Part shown: positions 23,305 to 33,352 of the stretch, one piece after another
Layout of the letters: each line of letters begins with the position of its first letter
How positions within the stretch are numbered: the stretch's first letter is position 1
Origin: Bacteroidaceae bacterium
GTDB taxonomy: Bacteria > Bacteroidota > Bacteroidia > Bacteroidales > Bacteroidaceae
Direction: 5' to 3'
Length of the DNA stretch: 64,000 nucleotides
NCBI GenBank assembly: GCA_017453465.1
Contig: JAFTEV010000017.1
Coordinates: forward strand, 27,606-91,605
Made by a program: the position numbers and the translations under genes
Notes under the pieces: model-generated
What the model was told of the DNA's origin: nothing
Seen by the model: only the letters and a program-made list of their open reading frames with translations
The model's database searches: none

Positions 23305-25125
23305 ATGGAACAGCTAAAACATGAATGCGGCGTAGTGCTCATCAGGCTACTCAAGCCGCTTGACTTTTATCAGCAGAAATACAGCACGTGGATGTTCGGG
23401 TTGAACAAGCTCTACCTGATGATGGAGAAGCAGCGCAATCGCGGGCAGGAAGCGGCAGGACTGGCAGTATTGAAGATGAGGGCGGCTCCGGGCAGAGAAT
23501 TCTTTTTTAGAGAACGAGCGCAAGGAACAGGTGCCATTGCTGAGATATTCAGAGCTGTCAGCCAACAGATTCGAGCCAGCCAAGAGCACGAAAGAACAGA
23601 CGCGACCAAGGCGGAAGTCGATGTGGCATTTGCTGGCGAAATCTACATGGGGCATTTGCGCTATAGCACAACAGGGCGCAGTGGCCTATCGTATGTTCAC
23701 CCCTTCATGCGTCGTAGCAATTTCCGTTCACGTTCACTCTGCATCTGCGGGAACTTCAATTTGACCAATGTGGACGAGATATTCCAGAGTGTTACAGAAA
23801 GCGGACAACATCCACGCGAATATGCGGACACCTATCTTCTGTTAGAACAAATGGGGTATCAGTTAGATTGTGAAATTGACAGGCTCTGTTGCCTCCACGA
23901 GCGCGAGGGGCTTTCAGGTCGGCTGTTGTTCGAGCGGATAGAAGACTGTGTCAACATAGAACATGTACTGAAGGAATCTTCCGCTTCATGGGACGGCGGT
24001 TATTGCATCTGTGGCATGACGGGCAGCGGCGAGAGCTTCGCGCTGCGTGACCCATGGGGCATACGCCCAGCCTTCTACTATGCCGATGAGGAACTGGTGG
24101 TAGTGGCAAGCGAGCGTCCAGTCATCCAGACTGCGCTAAGACTGGATACTCATGCCATAAAGGAGCTGAACCCTGGAGAAGCCATTTGGGTCAACAAGAA
24201 AGGTAAAGTCCGTCTGTCGCAAGTAAACATGCCGCAGGCTGTAGCTCCATGTTCGTTTGAACGCATCTACTTTTCGCGTGGCAACGATGCCGACATCTAT
24301 CAAGAAAGAAAAAAATTGGGGATCCTGTTGGCTGACCGCATAGCAAGAGCTTGCAACTACGACTTTGCCCACACGGTATTTTCATTCATTCCCAACACGG
24401 CAGAAGTGGCATACATTGGCATGATTGAACGTCTCAGGGAGATAAGCCCACATGGACTTAGGGCTGAGAAAGTCGTGTCGAAAGACATCAAACTCCGCAC
24501 CTTCATCACAGAGGGAAGTAGCCGAAATGATTTAGCAGCCCATGTTTACGATGTCACGTACGGCATTGTGAAAGAGAGGCAGGACACACTGGTTGTCATT
24601 GATGACAGCATTGTACGCGGAACCACACTTAAGCAAAGTATCATCCAGATTCTGGGCACACTCAGACCACGCAAAATCATTATCGTTTCTTCCTCGCCCC
24701 AGGTGCGTTACCCCGACTACTACGGAATAGACATGAGCCGCATGGGGGAATTTGTCGCTTTCCGTGCAGCCATAGAACTGCTTAAAGAGCATGGCGGGAC
24801 GAAACTGATAGATGACGTTTACCACAAATGCAGGGCACAGCAACACTTGCCCAAGGAAGAAATCGTCAACTACGTAAAAGCAATATACGAACCATTTACA
24901 GACAAAGAAATCTCAAAAAAGATTGCGGAATTGGTAACACCAGAGGATGCAGACTTCAGTGTGGAAATCATTTACCAGAACTTGGAGGGACTGCATCAAG
25001 CCTGTCCAAAACATACAGGCGACTGGTATTTCACAGGCAACTATCCCACACCAGGCGGTAACCGACTCATCAACCAGTCATTCTTAAACTGGTATGAGGG
25101 GAGAGACAAAACAAGCATTGACTAA
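23305..25125 (+). CDS. purF: Amidophosphoribosyltransferase-like class II glutamine amidotransferase
   Basis: The 606-residue protein has an N-terminal Ntn glutaminase domain whose nucleophile is Cys8 in MEQLKHECGVVLIRL. This implies removal of a 7-residue propeptide, as in Bacillus-type PurF. Further glutaminase motifs are RNRGQEAAGLAV, GHLRYSTTG and CGNFNLTN. The C-terminal half carries the phosphoribosyltransferase fold with PRPP loop TLVVIDDSIVRGTTLKQSI (about residues 430-448). It makes phosphoribosylamine, the first step of purine synthesis. It is about 100 residues longer than E. coli PurF, as in other Bacteroidales, and a second canonical PurF may exist elsewhere. It is followed within 24 bp by pyrG. 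Confidence 0.82.
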   Translation: MEQLKHECGVVLIRLLKPLDFYQQKYSTWMFGLNKLYLMMEKQRNRGQEAAGLAVLKMRAAPGREFFFRERAQGTGAIAEIFRAVSQQIRASQEHERTDATKAEVDVAFAGEIYMGHLRYSTTGRSGLSYVHPFMRRSNFRSRSLCICGNFNLTNVDEIFQSVTESGQHPREYADTYLLLEQMGYQLDCEIDRLCCLHEREGLSGRLLFERIEDCVNIEHVLKESSASWDGGYCICGMTGSGESFALRDPWGIRPAFYYADEELVVVASERPVIQTALRLDTHAIKELNPGEAIWVNKKGKVRLSQVNMPQAVAPCSFERIYFSRGNDADIYQERKKLGILLADRIARACNYDFAHTVFSFIPNTAEVAYIGMIERLREISPHGLRAEKVVSKDIKLRTFITEGSSRNDLAAHVYDVTYGIVKERQDTLVVIDDSIVRGTTLKQSIIQILGTLRPRKIIIVSSSPQVRYPDYYGIDMSRMGEFVAFRAAIELLKEHGGTKLIDDVYHKCRAQQHLPKEEIVNYVKAIYEPFTDKEISKKIAELVTPEDADFSVEIIYQNLEGLHQACPKHTGDWYFTGNYPTPGGNRLINQSFLNWYEGRDKTSID

Positions 25126-25136
25126 CATCATTATAA

Positions 25137-26744
<1,608 letters not shown>

Positions 26745-26804
26745 TTTTTCATGGCTGGCTGTTCATTTTTTCTTCTTCTGTTTTTTAGTCTCGGTTATTA
26801 TCCT

Positions 26805-26812
26805 TACCTTTG
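26805..26812 (+). promoter_or_regulatory. -7 box upstream of the Nif3-like gene
   Basis: TACCTTTG lies 34 bp upstream of the ATG at 26847. No TTTG is present at the optimum -33 spacing. Confidence 0.5.
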
Positions 26813-26846
26813 CAGTTGAATCCAGACAAAACGTGGATTCTACTAC

Positions 26847-27629
26847 ATGAAAATAAGGCAAATTACTGGTGCCCTTGAAGAGTTCGCTCCTCTGGCCCTG
26901 CAAGACGGCTACGACAATGCGGGATTGCAGATTGGATTAGCAGAGGATGCAGAAGCTACAGGGGCTTTATTGTGTTTGGACGTGACCGAGGCTGTGCTGG
27001 ACGAGGCTGTCCGACTGGGTTGTAACCTGGTGGTGAGCCACCACCCCTTGCTGTTCCGCCCGCTGAAGCAGATTGCCGGGCGTGACTATATTGAGCGGTG
27101 TGTCATCAAAGCCATCAAGCATGACCTCACGCTCTACGCAGCTCACACGAACCTGGACTCAGCACGGGGCGGGGTGAACTTCCGAATAGCTGACAAGCTG
27201 GACTTGCAGCAGCGGGAATGGCTCAACCCGAAACAGGGCTTTGATGCCGGCGAAGGCATTGTGGGCACGCTGTCGGCCACCATGGAAACCGAAGCGTTTC
27301 TGGCCAAGGTGAAAGCCGCATTCGGAGTGGATGCCCTGCGATACAATGCCTGGACGGGCAAAGAGGTGAAGCGCGTTGCCGTCTGTGGCGGTGCCGGTAG
27401 TTTCCTCATTGCACAGGCTGTGCAGAAGGGCTGCGATGCTTTCCTGACGGGCGAAGTGGGATACCACCGCTTCTTCGGCCATGAGGAAGAACTGCTGCTG
27501 ATGGAATTGGGCCATTACGAAAGCGAGCAATACACCATAGGGCTGCTCCACGACATTATCCACAGCGTACAGCCCCAGTTGCCTATCTACGAAACAAGCG
27601 TAAAAACAAATCCTATACATTATTTATAA
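26847..27629 (+). CDS. Nif3-like dinuclear metal centre protein (DUF34/NIF3 family)
   Basis: The 260-residue protein shows all Nif3 metal-ligand motifs: LVVSHHPLLFRPL (about residues 60-72), YAAHTNLDSARGGVN (about 98-112) and GEVGYHRFFGHEEELLLMEL with GHYESEQ near the C-terminus. The family forms hexamers around two metal ions. Relatives are annotated as GTP cyclohydrolase I type 2-like, but the physiological reaction is unsettled. It is followed after 4 bp by the zinc-ribbon coiled-coil gene, an arrangement often conserved in Bacteroidales, so the two probably work together. Confidence 0.92.
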   Translation: MKIRQITGALEEFAPLALQDGYDNAGLQIGLAEDAEATGALLCLDVTEAVLDEAVRLGCNLVVSHHPLLFRPLKQIAGRDYIERCVIKAIKHDLTLYAAHTNLDSARGGVNFRIADKLDLQQREWLNPKQGFDAGEGIVGTLSATMETEAFLAKVKAAFGVDALRYNAWTGKEVKRVAVCGGAGSFLIAQAVQKGCDAFLTGEVGYHRFFGHEEELLLMELGHYESEQYTIGLLHDIIHSVQPQLPIYETSVKTNPIHYL

Positions 27630-27633
27630 TATT

Positions 27634-28479
27634 ATGGCAAAAAAGAAAGAAACCACCACAGTGGACATGTCGGTGGAGGAGAAACTGAGAAGCCTCTACC
27701 AGTTGCAGCTCATGCTGTCGGAAATGGACAAGATTCGCATCCTGCGCGGTGAACTCCCGCTGGAAGTGGAAGACCTGGAGGACGAAATCGAGGGTCTGAA
27801 GACACGTATCACCAACACGGAGGGCGAAATCACAGAGTTCCGTGCACGCATCAATGAGTTGAAGACGAAGATTGACCTGGCCAATCAGCAGCTGGACAAG
27901 TACAAGCAGCAGCTGGAGAACGTGGCCAACAACCGTGAGTATGACCTGCTGAACAAGGAAATAGAGTTCCAGCAGCTTGACGTGGAACTGAGCAACAAGC
28001 GCATCCGCGAGGCTGCTGCACAGGAGAAGTCGCGTGAAGAGTATCTGGAAAAGAGCAAGCTGGCTCTGGAGAACCGCACGCAGGACTTGGAGATTAAGAA
28101 GAATGAACTCGACGAAATCATTGCCGAGACGAAGGCTGAAGAAGAAAAACTCCGCGAAAAGTCGAAGAACCTGGAAATGCTAATTGAGCCTCGTTTGCTG
28201 CAAGCCTTCAAGCGCATCCGCAAAAATTCGCGCAACGGACTCGGCATTGTGTATGTGCAGCGTGATGCCTGTGGCGGTTGTTTTGCCAAGATTCCTCCAC
28301 AGCGTCAGCTTGATGTACGTATGCGCAAGAAGGTAATTGTCTGCGAATACTGTGGCCGCATCCTCATCGACCCCGAACTGGCTGGCGTGAAGAACGACAA
28401 GCCCGTAGAAGAGAAGCCCAAACGCAAGGTGGTCCGTCGGAAGAAGAAGGAAGATGAGGAAAGCGAAGAGGGGGAATAG
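27634..28479 (+). CDS. Zinc-ribbon protein with long coiled coil (CT398-like)
   Basis: The 281-residue protein is a helical hairpin from about residue 15 to 190 (heptads such as LKTRITNTEGEITEFRARIN) followed by a C4 zinc ribbon with cysteines in DACGGCFAKIPP and VIVCEYCGRILID (about 210-245) and a basic/acidic tail (KRKVVRRKKKEDEES). This is the CT398/C4-type zinc ribbon family, suspected to bind nucleic acid or secretion components. It begins 4 bp after the Nif3-like gene. Its stop lies in a short GTGAAGA-type unit. Confidence 0.88.
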   Translation: MAKKKETTTVDMSVEEKLRSLYQLQLMLSEMDKIRILRGELPLEVEDLEDEIEGLKTRITNTEGEITEFRARINELKTKIDLANQQLDKYKQQLENVANNREYDLLNKEIEFQQLDVELSNKRIREAAAQEKSREEYLEKSKLALENRTQDLEIKKNELDEIIAETKAEEEKLREKSKNLEMLIEPRLLQAFKRIRKNSRNGLGIVYVQRDACGGCFAKIPPQRQLDVRMRKKVIVCEYCGRILIDPELAGVKNDKPVEEKPKRKVVRRKKKEDEESEEGE

Positions 28480-28491
28480 TGAAGAGTGACT

Positions 28492-29184
28492 ATGGAGGAA
28501 CTGAAGTATCATTACAAGTATCCACATCCAAGCGTGACGACGGACTGCGTGATTTTCGGGTTTGACGGAACAAAGCTGAATGTGCTACTGGTTGAAAGAG
28601 GCATAGAACCCTATCGAGGCTGCTGGGCTTTTCCGGGTGGTTTCATCAAGATGGACGAGTCGGCAGAGGAGGGAGCAAGGCGCGAACTGCTGGAAGAGAC
28701 AGGGTTGCAGACTGCGTACATGCGACAGTTCCATGCTTTTTCGGCTCCGAACCGAGACCCACGTGAACGTGTCATTACCATTGCTTACTATGCACTGGTG
28801 CTGATTAGTAACGTGAAGGCAGGAGATGATGCTGCCAAGGCGCAGTGGTTCCCGATTGACGAGGTGCCGTCGCTGGCTTTTGACCATGACTTGATTCTTC
28901 GCCATGCAACGGCTGAACTGAGAAAGCAGATTCATTTTGAACCTATCGGCTTTGAATTGTTGCCCGAAAAGTTTACGATGAAACAACTGCAACACTTGTA
29001 TGAGGCTATTCTGAGTGTGAAGTTTGACCGCAGAAACTTCTACAACAAGATGCGGAAGCTGGGCATCCTCACAGAGTTGGACGAGAAGATTCCTTTAAGC
29101 AACGGCAAGGAGGCTTTCGTGTATAAATTCAACCCTGAGAGTTATGCAGAGTTGAAGGAAAAGGGATTTAGGCTGGAGTTCTAA
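28492..29184 (+). CDS. Nudix domain protein with C-terminal winged helix (NrtR-like)
   Basis: The ATG at 28492 gives 230 residues; a GTG at 28486 is an alternative. The N-terminal half carries a Nudix box GGFIKMDESAEEGARRELLE with EETG (about residues 44-67). The last 90 residues (FTMKQLQHLYEAILSVKFDR, FYNKMRKLGILTELDEK) form the winged-helix of NrtR-type regulators. Members are transcription factors for NAD or sugar (arabinose) genes, or ADP-ribose pyrophosphatases. The Nudix box keeps the RE..EE residues, so catalysis is possible. No obvious target gene is adjacent. Confidence 0.82.
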   Translation: MEELKYHYKYPHPSVTTDCVIFGFDGTKLNVLLVERGIEPYRGCWAFPGGFIKMDESAEEGARRELLEETGLQTAYMRQFHAFSAPNRDPRERVITIAYYALVLISNVKAGDDAAKAQWFPIDEVPSLAFDHDLILRHATAELRKQIHFEPIGFELLPEKFTMKQLQHLYEAILSVKFDRRNFYNKMRKLGILTELDEKIPLSNGKEAFVYKFNPESYAELKEKGFRLEF

Positions 29185-29191
29185 GGGAGGC

Positions 29192-29291
29192 GGTTTTGCG
29201 GTTTTACGGTTGGACGGTTATGCGGTTATGCGGTGATATAACCGTAAAACCCTTAAGCGAAGCGACCGTAAAACCGTAAAACCGCAAAACC
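29192..29291. repeat. Family D inverted repeat (GGTTTTACGGTTTTGC type)
   Basis: GGTTTTGCGGTTTTACGGTT (29192-29211) is matched by its complement at 29272-29291, with degenerate copies of the same octamer between. It lies between convergent genes. Confidence 0.75.
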
Positions 29292-29293
29292 AC

Positions 29294-29746
29294 TCAGATT
29301 TCAGTGTAGGCGGGTATGTCGTTCAAGAAGACATACCCGTTTTTTTCATAATCAAGTCGGCAACAGTAGTGGTGGAGTCCGTTGCTGACAATGAGGTATT
29401 CCACTTGCAGCACCATGTTGTAGCGACAAATCTGGTTGAAGACACGCTGGGTGATTTCTACGTCGGGACGTTTGTATTCGATAATCATGCGAGGACGGAG
29501 AGCTTCCTGCGCATAGAGCACGGTGTCGCAACGGCGAGTCATACCGTTGAGGGTGAGGGTTACTTCGTTGGCCATAAGAGTCTGGCTGTAGCCCTTGTGG
29601 TCGATGAGGTAATGGATAAAGTGCTGGCGAACCCACTCTTCAGGGGTGAGGGCTACAAACTTTCGACGCAGGGTGTCGAAGATTTTCATGGTGCCGGCCA
29701 TCATCTTGATGTTTGCCTGGAAGGGAGGCAGGTTGAGCTGTTGCAT
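29294..29746 (-). CDS. Solo type I restriction HsdR N-terminal-like nuclease domain protein
   Basis: The start at 29746 gives 150 residues starting MQQLNLPPFQ. The core EEWVRQHFIHYLIDHKGYSQ, then RRCDTVLYAQEALRPRMIIE, then YKRPDVEI is a PD-(D/E)xK nuclease site (Asp, Glu, Lys) as in HSDR_N_2 domains. No helicase or methylase is nearby, so it is not a restriction system as it stands. Such solo domains are common in Bacteroidales and their role is unknown. A longer version from 29773 would add nine residues. Confidence 0.78.
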   Translation of the reverse strand: MQQLNLPPFQANIKMMAGTMKIFDTLRRKFVALTPEEWVRQHFIHYLIDHKGYSQTLMANEVTLTLNGMTRRCDTVLYAQEALRPRMIIEYKRPDVEITQRVFNQICRYNMVLQVEYLIVSNGLHHYCCRLDYEKNGYVFLNDIPAYTEI

Positions 29747-29907
29747 TCTGTTTTTTCTTGTTTCCGACTGCAAAAGTAATAAGTTTATTTAACTTAGACT
29801 TTGTTTTTCTTGTTAAAAATGGGGTTGGAGCAATGGCAGATGGGCTGTATTTCATTATTTTTCATCAAAAAGTGGCAAAAAAATGAAGCTGTCTATATTT
29901 TTTGTGC

Positions 29908-29915
29908 TAACTTTG
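29908..29915 (+). promoter_or_regulatory. -7 box upstream of the acyl-ACP thioesterase gene
   Basis: TAACTTTG lies 24 bp upstream of the ATG at 29940. No TTTG is found at the usual -33 distance. Confidence 0.5.
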
Positions 29916-29939
29916 CACTGAACAAAAGAGACGAATGCA

Positions 29940-30716
29940 ATGGAGTGCTGTGATTTGACAAAAAACAATATAGGCAGTTACAAGTTTCTAGCCGAGCCAT
30001 TCCATGTAGATTGTACTGGACGGCTGACATTGAGCATTGTGGGCAACCACCTGCTGAATTGTGCAGGAATGCACGCTGCCAAGCGTGGTTTTGGCATTAC
30101 AGACCTGAACGAACATCACTATACGTGGGTGCTCTCGCGACTGGCCATGGAGTTTGAGTGTTTGCCTATGCAGTATGATGAGTTTAGCATCGACACGTGG
30201 GTGGAGGCTGTGTATAGCCTGTTTACAGACCGTAACTTCTCGATACACAATGCCAAGGGAGAGGCTATTGGCTATGCCCGCAGTGTGTGGGCCATGATAG
30301 ACTTGGACAGCCGTCGCCCAGTGAATCTGGTGACCATGCACGAGGGACACATCAATGACTATATTTGTACAGAGCGTGAGTGTCCCATCGAGAAACCTGG
30401 GCGTGTGAAGGTCATGGCCACAGAACCCGTCTATAGTTTTTCAGCCAAGTATTCCGACATCGACATCAATGGGCACGTCAATTCTGTTCGATACATTGAA
30501 CACATCCTTGACCTACTCCCCCTGGAAAAGCACAAGGAAGAGCGAGTAAAACGATTTGAGATTGCCTACATTACGGAAAGCTACTTTGGTGACCAGCTTG
30601 ACATGTACATGGACGAAGAGGCTGACAGAAATGCCTATCAGGTGGAAATACGGAAACATTTCACAGGCGAAGTGGTTTGCCGCGCTAAAATGGTTTTTGT
30701 AAAAAAAGGAACATGA
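29940..30716 (+). CDS. Acyl-ACP thioesterase
   Basis: The 258-residue protein consists of two hot-dog domains, as in plant FatA/FatB and bacterial acyl-ACP thioesterases. The first contains NCAGMHAAKRGFGI and HYTWVLSRLAMEFECLP. The second carries the catalytic stretch YSDIDINGHVNSVRYIEHIL (about residues 163-182), with the Asn-His pair. It releases free fatty acid from acyl carrier protein in the cytoplasm. It is 38 bp before the GH2 gene, but that gene's signal and function suggest only incidental linkage. Confidence 0.9.
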   Translation: MECCDLTKNNIGSYKFLAEPFHVDCTGRLTLSIVGNHLLNCAGMHAAKRGFGITDLNEHHYTWVLSRLAMEFECLPMQYDEFSIDTWVEAVYSLFTDRNFSIHNAKGEAIGYARSVWAMIDLDSRRPVNLVTMHEGHINDYICTERECPIEKPGRVKVMATEPVYSFSAKYSDIDINGHVNSVRYIEHILDLLPLEKHKEERVKRFEIAYITESYFGDQLDMYMDEEADRNAYQVEIRKHFTGEVVCRAKMVFVKKGT

Positions 30717-30754
30717 ATGAACCACACAAATAACTAACACCTAATAACCAACCT

Positions 30755-33340
30755 ATGAAAAAGACAATTATCACGTTCTCGTTTGCGACCCTGATGGCTT
30801 TGCCGCTGATGGCACAGTATGAAGAACGGAAGGAAGACAAGAGACAAGAAAACACGCCCCTGAGTGAGTTTCGAGATGAGCAATCGCAGTTGTTCAACTT
30901 TGGCTGGAAATTCCAGCTGGGCAAAGCTGAAGGCGCAGAGAAGCCAAACTTTGACGACAGCCAATGGCGCAGCATTGACCTGCCTCACGACTTCCAGTTT
31001 GAAATGCCTTGGGTAGAAGGCGACCCTGCCAACAAGAACTACAAGGGACGTGGCTTCAAGGAAATGGGCGAAGGTTGGTATCGGAAGACCTTCCGCGTGC
31101 CAGCCAAACTTCGCGGCAAGCGAGTGACACTGGACTTCGGCGGCATTATCTTCGTTGGCGATGTATATGTCAACGGCAAGAAGGTCGCCTCCACCGACTA
31201 TGGTTACGTGGGCTTTGAAGCCGACATCAGCAAGGAACTGAAGTATGATGCCGACAATGTCGTGGCAGTCTGGGCCAGCACAGGGCCAGCCAATGGCAGC
31301 CGTTGGTACACGGGTGGCGGTATCTTTCGCGATGTCTATCTCAAAGTCAGCAACCAGACACGCATTGGCCGCCACGGACTTTACGTCAAGTCGGCTCCCC
31401 ACTCCACTGGCATGGAACTTCCCACACAGATTAACCAGCAACTGCTCAAGACCAACGCACTCAATCCACAAAACTCTGCCAACCCCAACCAGCCCTGGGA
31501 CGTGATGGTACAGCTGCAACTGCTGAACTGGCAAAAGCATGACCTCACCATTCACGCCACACTGAAGGATGCTGACGGCAAGGTGGTAGGACAGACCTCC
31601 TGCGGAATGCCCGACCACACCAACCTGCGCACCATCGAAGTGGCCATGCCTTTCATCACTGTGGCTCAACCACACCTCTGGGACATTGACACACCTTATT
31701 TATATACTGTAGAAGCCACCGTGAAGGAAGGCGGAGTGACCATCGACAGCGTGAGTGACCAGATAGGTCTGCGCACCATCGAATATTCACCCAAGTTTGG
31801 CTTCAAGCTCAACGGACGGAAGACTTTCCTCACAGGCATAGCCAACCACCACGACATGGGTGCACTGGGTGCAGCTGCCTTTGACAAAGGCGTAGAGCGC
31901 ATCATGCGTCAGTTGAAAGCTTTCGGCTACAACGCTATCCGCTGTTCCCACAATCCCTATTCCGAGGCTTTCTGCAAGATTGCCGACCGTGTTGGTCTGC
32001 TCGTTGTCGATGAACTTATCGACAAGTGGTCCGACCGTGAATATTGGGGCGGTCGCCGTCCTTTCATGCAGATTTGGCCAGAACTTATTCCTGAATGGGT
32101 GACACGCGACCGCAACCGTCCTTCTGTCATTCTCTGGTCGCTCGGCAACGAACTGCAAACCAACGACGGCTGGAGCGGCTACAAGACTAACGACTGGGGC
32201 ATTACTACCTACCGCATCTTCGACCAGATGCTGAAACGCTTTGACCAGCAACGACCTACCACCGTGGCCATGTTCCCAGCACGAGCTGGTGCACAACGCA
32301 ATACGCCCGACTTCAAGACCTACCTTGTAGCTCCCGAACTGGGACAGGCTACTGAAGTAAACTCCTTCAATTACCAGTGGGATGCCTACCCTGGCTACTT
32401 CAAGCAGAACCCGAACCTCATCCTCTTCCAGAGCGAAGCCGTCAGCAACCAACTGCAACAGCCCTACTATGGCATGGACCGCCAACGCACAGTAGGTCTG
32501 GCGTGGTGGGGAGCCATCGAATACTGGGGCGAAAGCAACGGCTGGCCTAAGAAGGGGTGGAACTTTGCCTTCTTCGACCACACACTCATGCCTAAACCAC
32601 AAGCCTATCTCATCAAGAGTGTCATTGCCCCAACCGAACCTGTCTGCAAAATTGGCGTGGTCAGTGGCAAGGGCGAACAACTGAATTGGAACGACATCAA
32701 AGTAGGCAGCCAAGTCATCAACACAAACTGGAACTGCACGGAGGGTACTAAGCAGAATGTCTTCGTCTATACCAATGCCGAAGAAGTGGAACTCATCTAC
32801 AACGGTAAGAGTCTGGGCACACAGCGCAACGACACTACAGACATCGCCAAGCGCAACATCACCTATTTCGCAGGCATAGATTACGGTAAAGGCGGACAAC
32901 TCATAGCCATTGCCCGCACTGGCGGCAAGGAAGTGGCTCGCGACGAACTGCAATCTACAGGCAAAGCCGTTGCCCTGCGCATCATTGCCGAAGGTAAAAC
33001 TCCTGAAGACACATTCAATCCTAAAGCAGACCACTGGACTGCCGACGGCATGGATTTGCAATACTTCAAAATCTACGCCGTGGATAACAAAGGGCGCATT
33101 GTAACTGATGCCACCAACGAAGTAACGGTCAGCGTCACAGGCGAAGCCAGCCTCATGGCCATCGACAATGGCGACCACTACACCAACGACCTTTTCCGCC
33201 CTGAAGACAACACCAAGCAGATGCAGAACGGCTACATGCAAGCCATCCTGCGCAGCACACAAAAAGCAGGAAAGACAACCCTCACAGTGACATCACCAAC
33301 ACTGAAAGGGGCAAAAATAACCATATCTTCAACCTTATAA
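30755..33340 (+). CDS. Glycoside hydrolase family 2 enzyme (beta-galactosidase-like), secreted
   Basis: The 861-residue protein starts MKKTIITFSFATLMALPLMA with cleavage before QYEER, so it is periplasmic or surface-bound. An N-terminal jelly-roll sugar-binding domain (RVTLDFGGIIFVGDVYVNGK) precedes an immunoglobulin-like domain and the TIM barrel with acid/base Glu in PSVILWSLGNELQ (about residues 461-473) and a probable nucleophile Glu in NLILFQSEAVSN (about 558). Further C-terminal Ig-like domains follow. It likely removes beta-galactosyl or related sugars from polysaccharide side chains. It is 12 bp upstream of the phosphosugar mutase, so the released sugar may be channelled to hexose phosphate metabolism. 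Confidence 0.9.
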   Translation: MKKTIITFSFATLMALPLMAQYEERKEDKRQENTPLSEFRDEQSQLFNFGWKFQLGKAEGAEKPNFDDSQWRSIDLPHDFQFEMPWVEGDPANKNYKGRGFKEMGEGWYRKTFRVPAKLRGKRVTLDFGGIIFVGDVYVNGKKVASTDYGYVGFEADISKELKYDADNVVAVWASTGPANGSRWYTGGGIFRDVYLKVSNQTRIGRHGLYVKSAPHSTGMELPTQINQQLLKTNALNPQNSANPNQPWDVMVQLQLLNWQKHDLTIHATLKDADGKVVGQTSCGMPDHTNLRTIEVAMPFITVAQPHLWDIDTPYLYTVEATVKEGGVTIDSVSDQIGLRTIEYSPKFGFKLNGRKTFLTGIANHHDMGALGAAAFDKGVERIMRQLKAFGYNAIRCSHNPYSEAFCKIADRVGLLVVDELIDKWSDREYWGGRRPFMQIWPELIPEWVTRDRNRPSVILWSLGNELQTNDGWSGYKTNDWGITTYRIFDQMLKRFDQQRPTTVAMFPARAGAQRNTPDFKTYLVAPELGQATEVNSFNYQWDAYPGYFKQNPNLILFQSEAVSNQLQQPYYGMDRQRTVGLAWWGAIEYWGESNGWPKKGWNFAFFDHTLMPKPQAYLIKSVIAPTEPVCKIGVVSGKGEQLNWNDIKVGSQVINTNWNCTEGTKQNVFVYTNAEEVELIYNGKSLGTQRNDTTDIAKRNITYFAGIDYGKGGQLIAIARTGGKEVARDELQSTGKAVALRIIAEGKTPEDTFNPKADHWTADGMDLQYFKIYAVDNKGRIVTDATNEVTVSVTGEASLMAIDNGDHYTNDLFRPEDNTKQMQNGYMQAILRSTQKAGKTTLTVTSPTLKGAKITISSTL

Positions 33341-33352
33341 ACAACAACTATT

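Noticed and set aside
29294-29746. Part of a restriction-modification system
   Set aside because: Only an HsdR N-terminal-like nuclease domain is present; no methylase, specificity subunit or helicase lies nearby.
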